64,000 nt of DNA from Costus lasius (lineage: Eukaryota; Streptophyta; Magnoliopsida; Zingiberales; Costaceae). The stretch spans positions 14,960,001-15,024,000 of the forward strand of contig JANVAS020000231.1 of the NCBI GenBank assembly GCA_027563935.2. Direction: 5' to 3'. Below are positions 55,967 through 64,000 of this stretch, piece by piece. A program made the position numbers and the translations under genes. Numbering within the stretch: position 1 is the first letter of the stretch; every line of letters begins with the position of its first letter. The notes beneath the pieces were generated by a model that saw only the letters and a list, made by a program, of their open reading frames with translations, was not told where the DNA came from and searched no databases.

Positions 55967-58900
55967 CTAATGGTTGAGAAATCTCAAACCCATATTATTA
56001 CAGTGCTTCTCATGCTTCTGCTGCGCCAGAGGCTTGGTAAGCGGGTCTGCCAGATTGTCATCTGTATGAACCTTGCAGACTTTGATCTCGCCACGATCTA
56101 TGATCTCCCTGATCAAATGAAACCGTCTCTGTATGTGCTTGGACTTCTGGTGCGACCGTGGTTCCTTTGCTTGTGCGATTGCTCCAGTGTTATCACAGAA
56201 GATAACCAAAGGATCTGCACTGGAAGGAACGACACCAAGTTCTCTCACGAACTTACGAATCCACACTGCCTCCTTGGATGCTTCCGAGGCTGCAACATAC
56301 TCGGCTTCTGTTGTGGAATCAGCAACAGTTGACTGTTTGAAACTCTTCCACACCACTGCTCCTCCATTCAAGCTAAAAACATAGCCTGATTGCGATCGGA
56401 AATCATCCTGGTCCGACTGGAACGAAGCGTCAGTATATCCTTCAATACTGAGTTCTTCCTGACCACCATATATCAAGAACATATCTTTGGTCCTCCGCAG
56501 ATATTTTAAAATGTTCTTGACTGCAATCCAGTGCGCCATACCTGGATTACTTTGGAAACGACTGGTTACGCTTAACCCGTAAGCGACGTCTGGGCGAGTA
56601 CACAACATCGCATACATAATGGATCCAATAGCCGAAGCATAAGGCGTATTGTCCATTTCATCTTTCTCAGTCTGTGTTTGTGGGACACTGACTCTTTGAA
56701 AGATTCAGACCATGTCTGACTGGAAGATATCCTCGTTTAGAATTCTCTAAATGAAATCTCTCCAGGACCTTATCGATGTAAGTACTCTGGCACAGCCCGA
56801 GAAGCCTCTTAGATCTATCCCTGTAGATCTTCACACCTAACACATAGGCTGCTTCTCCTAAATCTTTCATCTGGAAACATTTCCTCAGCCATGCCTTCAC
56901 AGCATGCATTTCAGGAATGTCATTTCCAATGATCAAGATGTCATCGACGTAGAGGACTAGAAAAGTAATCACGCTCCCACTAAACCTCTTATATACACAC
57001 GGGTCATCCTCGTTCTTGATGAAACCAAATTCAGTAACTGATTCATCAAAACGAATATTCCAGCTTCTTGATGCTTGCTTAAGTCCATAAATGGACTTCT
57101 TTAACTTGCATATCTTATGACGATCTGCTGGATTAGTGAAACCTTCTGGTTGTGTCATGTACACATCCTCATCCAGATTTCCATTCAGGAAAGCTGTTTT
57201 CACATCCATCTGCCAGATCTCATAATCATAGTATGCAGCTATCGCGAAAAGAATCCGAATAGACTTAAACATGGCTACAGGTGAGAAAGTTTCATCATAA
57301 TCTATCCCGTAGATTTGTTTGAAACCTTTCGCAACTAGCCTGCCTTTATAGGTAACTACGTTACCATCCATGTCAATCTTCTTCTTGAAGATCCATTTAC
57401 AGCCTATAGGGATAACTCCCGGAGGCGGATCAACCAAATCCCAAACTTGGTTATCTGACATGGAGTCCATCTCGGCGCGCATAGCTTCAAGCCATCTCGC
57501 TGACTCCGGCCCACTGACCGCATCCGTATAAGTGAGGGGTTCATCATTATCAATGATGTAGACTCCGTCATAACGCTCAGGTTGTCGACGGATCCTTCCC
57601 GATCTTCGCGGTTCCCGTGATATCTGAGCCTCAGGTTGTTCAATAACCTGTTCTACCGGCTCAGGCTCATCCAACTGTGCTTGACTACTTTGTCCTTCCT
57701 CTGGATTCTCATCCAGCTTTATTTCTCTCCCACTGGCCTCTTGCAGAAGAAACTCCTTCTCAAGAAATATGGCCGTCCGAGCAACAAAAACCTTGTTCTC
57801 TTTGGGATCGTAGAAATAATAACCCTTAGTTTCCTTAGGGTAACCGACAAAGATACATTTGTCAGATTTTCTCTCTAGTTTCCCAGAGGCGAGCTTTTTG
57901 ACATAAGCCTCGCAGCCCCAGATCCTGATAAATGTCAAGCTTGGCTGTTTCCCATACCATAACTCATATGGCGTCTTTGAAACTGCCTTGGATGGCACTC
58001 GGTTTAGTATCTTTGCAGCTGTTTCCAGCGCAAAACCCCAAAAGGAGTATGGAAGAGTAGCCTGACTCATCATAGAACGAACCATATCAAGTAACGTTCT
58101 ATTTCTCCTCTCGGACACACCATTCCATTGCGGTGTTCCTGGCGGAGTGAGCTGTGAGATGATCCCACACTCCTTCAGATAGTCAGTAAACGCATGACTT
58201 AGGTATTCACCACCTCGATCTGAGTGAAGTGCCTTGATATTTCGGCCTAGCTGATTCTGTACTTCATTTTTGAACTCTTTGAACTTGTCAAAAGATTCAC
58301 TTTTATGTCTCATTAAAAAGACAGACCCATACCTACTGAAATCATCAGTAAAGGTAATGAAGTACTGATAGCCACCTCTGGCATGTTTACTAAATGGCCC
58401 ACACACATCACTGTGTATAAGGTCAAGTAAACCTGAAGCCCTTTGACCTTTGTGAAGAAAAGGTGACTTCGTCATTTTACCCATTAAACAAGCCTTGCAT
58501 GTATCAATCTCCCTGTAGGAGAATGATCCCAGCAGTCCATGATCATGCAACCGCTTAATGCGTTTCTCGTTAATATGGCCTAAACGACTATGCCATAGCA
58601 AGGTGCTGTCATCAGCATACTTGGCTTTCTTAATATCAATTTGCTGTATAGAACATTCCATGTCCAACATGTATAACCCATTGTTAATTGAACCAGTTGC
58701 ATAAACAATATTATCACAAGACAAAATACACTTTGAAATATTGCATTCAAAGGAAAATCCCTTCCTGACAAGAGCAGGAATGGAGATAATATTTTTAGTA
58801 ATACTGGGAACAAAATAACAATTGTTTAGTTCCAATACAAGTCCAGATGGTAAAGAAATGAAATAGTCTCCTACAGCAACAGCAGCAACCCGTGCCCCGT

Positions 58901-59849
58901 TTCCAACACGTAGGTCCACCTCATGCTGTCCCACCTGTCTTCTTCTCTTGAGTTCCTGTACATTTGAACAAATGTGAACTCCACATGCAGTGTCCAACAC
59001 CCATGATATAGAAGAAGAGAACATGACCTCAGTCACGAATATACCTGAGCCAGAAGCGAAGCTTCCCCTCTTATCTCCTTGGAGCGCTTTACAGTCCTTT
59101 TTCCAGTGACCCAGCTGGCCACAGTGGAAACACCTGTATTCCTTGGACCGCTTAACCTTCTGCTTCAGAGCCTTGCTGTAGCTCTTGACAGGGGCCTTGC
59201 CCTTCTTCCCCTTCTTCTTGTTCCTAGAAGGAACCATCAAGACAGAGGTTGAAGGCTTACCCTTCAGAGTCTCCTCAGTGGTGAGGAGCATATTCAGCAG
59301 CTCTGCCGGAGTACAATCGATTTTGTTCATATTAAAATTAATAATGAACGCGTCGAATGAAGGCGGGAGAGACTGCAGAATAATATCCACAGCAAGCTCC
59401 TGGTTGATGGTGTGCCCCAGTTTCTCCAGAGCTTCCTTGTGCCCAATCATCTTGAGCACGTGAGCTCCCACTGGGCTCCCTTCAGCCAGTTTGCTCTGAA
59501 AGAAGAGCTTCGTCAAATTGTAGCGCTCTGTCCTCGCCTGTGCAGCATACAGCATCTTGAGGTTCGCTATAATCTCTATAGCTGACATATCCTCATGCTG
59601 ACGCTGCAGCGGTGGCGTCATAGACGCTAGCATCAGGCAAGCGACATCAATGCTATCATTGACGTGCTTTTCATAGGCTTCCCGAACCGCCCTTGCGGCG
59701 TTCGGAGCGGGCTGCGGCGGTATCGCCGTCTCGAGGACATACAGTTTCCTCTCTGCCTTAAGAACGATCTTAAGGTGTCCAAACCAGTCAGAGAAGTTCG
59801 GCCCAGCAAACTTCTCCCTTTCCAGTAGGGATCGCACATTGAAGTTCAT
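55967..59849 (-). pseudogene. B4 gag-pol with a single frameshift before RNase H
   Basis: A 1060-residue open frame (59849-56667) holds Gag, the zinc knuckle CX2CX4HX4C, protease DTA, integrase (HHCC and all three catalytic blocks) and RT with YVDD. One extra G in a GGG run at 56682-56684 (GG in B3) shifts frame late in RT. The remaining 229 residues with RNase H are open in another frame at 56656-55967. Everything else matches B3 at high identity, so this looks like a recently broken copy. RT could still be made, without its RNase H domain. Confidence 0.93.
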
Positions 59850-60153
59850 GGTGTTCGTTGCTGCAGGTATCTACAACAATGCAAGAACAGCAAGGTCAGT
59901 ATCAATGTATTAGAATCAATCAGGACTTAAGAAAGATTCTTTTTCTCACTATTTTATCTGGCTGAAAAATCCAGCAAAACAGCCCGAAAGAGTAGTACTC
60001 TTTTAGTGAGATGGGATCCGGATTTCATACTTGGTCTCCGCGTCCCGCTCAGGCGAGATAAGATGCACAGAGAGTACAAGCACTAATCTCCGGTAGGCAT
60101 TCCCTGCCGATCGCCAACCCGTGCGATTCCCCTTCATCTGGGCAATCCAGCAG

Positions 60154-60390
60154 ACTGTGCCAACTGAGTTGGTACAACACAGTCTCTGACCTCACAGATG
60201 GCTGCCTCCATGTGCTACCATATGCGCCACATATGTAGCCTACACGGTCAAGCTGACCCGACCTACTCCCTGGACCACCATGTGCTATGCTGAGCAACGA
60301 GAAGGGATAAATCCCCACTCTGAAACACACAGGTGTAGTCCCACACCGTCTGAAGATAGATGGACGTGCCCACTGAGTGGGTACAACACG
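60154..60390 (-). other. Two bulged RNA hairpins in B4 leader
   Basis: 60183-60154: outer ACUGUG/CACAGU, bulge UUGUA, inner CCAAC/GUUGG, loop UCA. 60390-60365: outer CGUG/CACG, bulge UUGUA, inner CCCAC/GUGGG, loop UCA. Same spacing from gag as in B3. Confidence 0.6.
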
Positions 60391-60715
60391 GCTCCAATGA
60401 TAATCAGAACAGTGAGGTTTCGCGTCAGAAGGCTTACGAGCTTGATATTAAGCGTTGGATTTTCACGGTCTTTTATCTTCTTCACTATCATGCAATTCCT
60501 ATGGTGATAGCAGAAGATAAACTTAATCATGCAATTCTAATATTTAAACAATAAATAAAAGAAAGCATGAATCTTATGTGGTAAAAGCCCATAGCCCTAG
60601 TGAGACCTTAACCTAACTTAAGTCTTCACTTGCTCTTCATGGGTCTTTTGCTGCTCATCTGGCCCAAACCAGGGCCCAAGCGCCAATTACAGCACAGGTG
60701 CGCCCACCAGGGAAA

Positions 60716-60780
60716 ATGCGCCTGGTCCCAGAGTCGAACCCTGGACCTCCCACCTGGTCAAGCCACTGCTGCATGCGCCT
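60716..60780 (-). other. tRNA-like segment in B4 leader
   Basis: On the minus strand, GGTTCGACTCT (60740-60730) is a good Pol III B box inside a GGUCCAG/CUGGGACC hairpin; TGGCAGAGGCGCA (60786-60774) is a weak A box. Direct repeats ATGCGCCT bound it (60716-60723, 60773-60780). Confidence 0.5.
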
Positions 60781-61684
60781 CTGCCAAGTGTGCTCTGTGC
60801 TCTTGTCTAATTAAATTACAAATTTAACTATCTAGACAAGATTGACACGCAGGTCAATTACAATTTTATAAATTAAAGCGATGTGATGCGCAGATCACAA
60901 TAATTAATTTACAATTTTTAAATCCCAGGCTCGCAGGCCCCAGCACAGCACACAATTAATATGAGCAGCCCACATAAGACTAAATAGACAAACATATGCA
61001 TCCAATCAGCAATCATGTGATCCATAAAAATTAAAATTTTCGAAAAACCCCATGGGATCAATTTTAATTTCCTTATTCGCCCTTACTACCTTACAACGGT
61101 CCATTACTAGGGATCCACTCATCCAACCTAGTCAGATCCACTGCCCTTGCATGCACCAAGTCCTAACTGACTTGAGTCGACCATAAGGTCAACCATGCAT
61201 GCGCCAGGGCTGAACAACCACAATGAGGTCTGGCAAACGGGTGTGACCCCGGGCCTAACTCATGTGTGTTCATAAGTTGTCTCAATCAGACATCGCTACA
61301 CACCTGTCTGCAGTCGACCTATAGCCACCATAGGCTTGCGCCAAGGTGCTAACTGGTCGACCCATTCAGGCTGTCAGATGGTCTGATCAGACTGTTGGAT
61401 CTAACCTAGGGGATGACTTCAACCCTAGTAACCCGTCTAAGGGTTTACAGTAAGGCCTTAGATCTATAGTGAGTCGCGCATGTGTTTAAGTTTTTAAGAA
61501 AACCAACAACATTGTAAATGCGCCAAGACATCAAACATGCGCAAGATATAGAAACATACATATGGATGTATTTTCGCAAGATGATACATAATATCATGAA
61601 ACTTTCGCATGTCAATTAGATCTAGGCATATGCGTAAATATGGATCAAACATTAAGCAATCATAAAAACATGCATGATAAACTT

Positions 61685-61696
61685 GCTCTGATACCA
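61685..61696 (-). other. Primer binding site of B4 (initiator tRNA-Met)
   Basis: TGGTATCAGAGC on the minus strand, 2 nt from the LTR. Confidence 0.93.
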
Positions 61697-61698
61697 AT

Positions 61699-63385
61699 TG
61701 AAAGTCCCATAAAGAGGGAAGGAAACCCTAATAGGCGCAAGTAAGGGATTTAAAACAGCGGAAGAGGGTTTCTAAGATCGCATAGCATGTATTATGATCA
61801 ACTTTAAAATATGAAAAAGAATTCATACCATGGCCATTTCAAGATGGCGCCTTGGAAGCAAAGATCAAATGAGATCTTCTCCTTGTCGTCACACACAGGA
61901 TGATGACGCTATCTCCCTTGGTGCTCCTTGTGCTAGCAAGGTTCCAAGAGGTCCTTGTCGAGTGAAAGGGAATGATGAGATCTCGATCTCTCTTGGCCGA
62001 ATCCTCCTCTATCCTTCAAGCGTGGCCGCACTCACACAAGGTGTCGAGAGGAATATGGGCGAGAGGGAAAAATCGTAGAGGCGAAAATAGAGCATCCTCT
62101 ATTTGGACTAGAGCGCTCTCCAAGTGGAGATCATGGTTACTAAAAATAGTAACCACTCATCGCCCCAACGTTCACACCAAGTGAACATGTCGTCAACTCC
62201 TCTCCCCTTGAACCATGCGCTCATTTAGTGAGCCGGTTCATTTTGGTTCAATTTAAGAACCAATCAAGCCAAGCAACTAGCCCAAATCATAATTAAACCA
62301 TAAGGCTTTTGATCTGACCGTTGATCTCTTAATGCTCCTGATCTGACCGATCTAGCATCCATTCTCTCGATCGAAGCTTACCGATCTCAAGCCCTAATCA
62401 ATCAAACATGATCAGACCAGATCTCACTTACAATCAGAGATTAAATCCCTTTAAACTGAACCCAAACAATTCAGTCCACACGATCTGACTTAAGTAAGCC
62501 ATATCATCAAATTGTGCGACCCTAAGGGTTTCCTTTAAATGTCGGTAACGATAACTCACGTCATCACGATCAGTGAGGGGTATCTAGCAACACATCACTG
62601 TCTCCCGATATAAAGAAAAGAGTCTTCCAAGACTACACCCAAAAACAGCACAAGTGTGAATCAACTTCACTAGGCATACATGTGTCCTTTGCCACTGGAT
62701 GTTCTTATTGGACAAGCGTGTCAAGCTTGTAACTCCAATATGACGAGCATGATTAGAACAGATGAACACTGTCACCTGGGTATGGCCATACTCTTTTCTC
62801 AATCATCTCATCCAGGGGGCCCCTTTAGAACATCACACTCCTTAAACAAGGAGACGGCAATCCTATGTCTATCACTAGTGCCCTAACCTGACTCAAGCTC
62901 ACCATCCAAGATAGTCTATAATCATTATGTTTCAAATGATATTGAACTACCTCAAAACAATGACAATCATCATTTAGAAAACACAAGTGATCTCAAGTCA
63001 AAGGAAATATGCCACTTGTTGCACTCAAGGATTATTCACATTGTGACAAACAATTGAATAACCTAGTAGGGTCTGTCCAGTACATCCAATGTACCCATGA
63101 GTCTACATCTTATTCCATGCTCGAAGCATCCTATAAGATTAGAACACATATTAGTCTCAATCATATCAAGGCTGTCTCATGTTCACCAAGATATCTCGAC
63201 TAAGGACATATAGCATGTCAGCCCAGCTGAACAGCTTTGAGACATTATTCAGAAGAACATATATTGCAGCAGACAATGTAGACAACTGAATAATAACCAT
63301 GCCTTTATAAACATAACAGTTTATTACATGATACAGATACATTCCCATAGGCCTCAAACATTAGCCTTAAGGGCATACCCCAACA
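61699..63385 (-). repeat. LTR shared by B4 (as 5' LTR) and B5 (as 3' LTR)
   Basis: 1687 bp, almost identical to 54261-55946. It has a B-family PBS on its left and a B-family PPT on its right, so it serves two internal regions. Palindrome at 62550-62565. Confidence 0.93.
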
Positions 63386-63396
63386 ATCTCCCACTT
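63386..63396 (-). other. Polypurine tract of B5
   Basis: AAGTGGGAGAT on the minus strand, next to the shared LTR. Confidence 0.88.
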
Positions 63397-63405
63397 GCAC
63401 TTAAT

Positions 63406-64000
63406 CTAATGGTTGAGAAATCTCAAACCCATATTATTACAGTGCTTCTCATGCTTCTGCTGCGCCAGAGGCTTGGTAAGCGGGTCTGCCAGATTGTCAT
63501 CTGTATGAACCTTGCAGACTTTGATCTCGCCACGATCTATGATCTCCCTGATCAAATGAAACCGTCTCTGTATGTGCTTGGACTTCTGGTGCGACCGTGG
63601 TTCCTTTGCTTGTGCGATTGCTCCAGTGTTATCACAGAAGATAACCAAAGGATCTGCACTGGAAGGAACGACACCAAGTTCTCTCACGAACTTACGAATC
63701 CACACTGCCTCCTTGGATGCTTCCGAGGCTGCAACATACTCGGCTTCTGTTGTGGAATCAGCAACAGTTGACTGTTTGAAACTCTTCCACACCACTGCTC
63801 CTCCATTCAAGCTAAAAACATAGCCTGATTGCGATCGGAAATCATCCTGGTCCGACTGGAACGAAGCGTCAGTATATCCTTCAATACTGAGTTCTTCCTG
63901 ACCACCATATATCAAGAACATATCTTTGGTCCTCCGCAGATATTTTAAAATGTTCTTGACTGCAATCCAGTGCGCCATACCTGGATTACTTTGGAAACGA
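63406..64000 (-). CDS. B5 gag-pol, 3' end (RNase H), cut by window edge
   Basis: About 198 codons of RNase H (TDASF, TTEAEYVAASEA, CDNTGA) ending 10 bp from the PPT. As far as I can compare, 63386-64000 equals 55947-56561 base for base, so B5 is a very recent duplicate of B4. The frame is open here, but the site of the B4 frameshift lies just outside the window, so I cannot tell if B5 shares it. Confidence 0.88.
   Translation of the reverse strand, partial: RFQSNPGMAHWIAVKNILKYLRRTKDMFLIYGGQEELSIEGYTDASFQSDQDDFRSQSGYVFSLNGGAVVWKSFKQSTVADSTTEAEYVAASEASKEAVWIRKFVRELGVVPSSADPLVIFCDNTGAIAQAKEPRSHQKSKHIQRRFHLIREIIDRGEIKVCKVHTDDNLADPLTKPLAQQKHEKHCNNMGLRFLNH

Larger units (their letters stand above)
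59850..61684 (-). other. B4 untranslated leader
   Basis: 1.8 kb with no gene. It contains the two bulged hairpins (60154-60390) and the tRNA-like segment (60716-60780). Confidence 0.78.
54261..63385 (-). mobile_element. B4: full-length Ty1/Copia element in a tandem array
   Basis: 9125 bp: 3' LTR, PPT, gag-pol with one frameshift, leader, PBS and 5' LTR. The LTRs differ by about three substitutions and one 1-bp indel. The 5' LTR is followed not by A2 sequence but by another PPT and RNase H (B5), so the two elements share this LTR. Confidence 0.93.

Noticed and set aside
60049..60530. Short open frames in the B leader repeated across copies
   Set aside because: The frame and length are not kept between B1, B3 and B4. 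The conserved features there are the hairpins, not codons.
1..64000. Host genes, an rRNA array or a centromeric satellite
   Set aside because: Every stretch could be assigned to an LTR, leader, coding region or remnant of a retrotransposon; no long satellite array is present.

Overview
The window is plant nuclear DNA made almost entirely of nested LTR retrotransposons. I found no host gene, rRNA gene, intact tRNA gene or CRISPR array. Evidence for a flowering plant: initiator-Met-tRNA primer sites, Ty1/Copia polyproteins, and Ty3/Gypsy chromoviruses of Tekay/Del-like and CRM-like type. The species cannot be named from the sequence.

Names used here. A = plus-strand Copia family with ~2.1-kb LTRs (copies A1, A2, A3). 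B = minus-strand Copia family with ~1.7-kb LTRs (B1 to B5; C and D are related lone LTRs). G1 and G2 = plus-strand Gypsy elements.

Layout. 1-211 is the 3' end of an A-family LTR (A3). 212-2218 is a badly decayed A-family pol (A1), followed by A1's 3' LTR, which is split into 2219-2476, 20633-21524 and 39843-39879. Gypsy G1 (2477-20627, TSD GGTTA) sits in that LTR; its 5' LTR is itself split by CRM-like Gypsy G2 (4454-12441, TSD GTATA). Copia B1 (21525-39837, TSD TAATG) lies further along the A1 LTR and is split by the intact Copia B3 (26294-35516, TSD AAAAT). 37 bp beyond B1 a second minus-strand Copia, B2, starts at 39880. Its integrase region is interrupted by solo LTR C (43924-47258, TSD AGATA), which contains LTR D (45308-46960), and then at 47521 by plus-strand Copia A2. 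A2 is interrupted in its RT/RNase H region at 54261 by B4 (54261-63385). B4's upstream LTR runs straight into another B internal region (B5, 63386-64000), an LTR-sharing tandem cut by the window edge.

How the parts work. Each complete element has LTR, PBS, leader, gag-pol, PPT and LTR. Two have a full-length open gag-pol: G2 (1569 aa) and B3 (1294 aa). B4 has one frameshift; G1 has a frameshift and changed catalytic or metal-binding residues; B1, B2, A1 and A2 are pseudogenes. LTR-pair differences counted by eye follow the nesting: G2 about 1/1616, B3 about 3/1700, B4 about 4/1687, G1 about 10/2716, B1 about 16/1678.

Most interesting signals: bulged hairpins in the RNA leaders of both Copia families, with matching stem changes; an antisense tRNA-like Pol III promoter in both G1 LTRs; a tRNA-like segment present in some B leaders and absent from another; the B4/B5 tandem; and LTR D, which ends in PPT bases instead of a target duplication.
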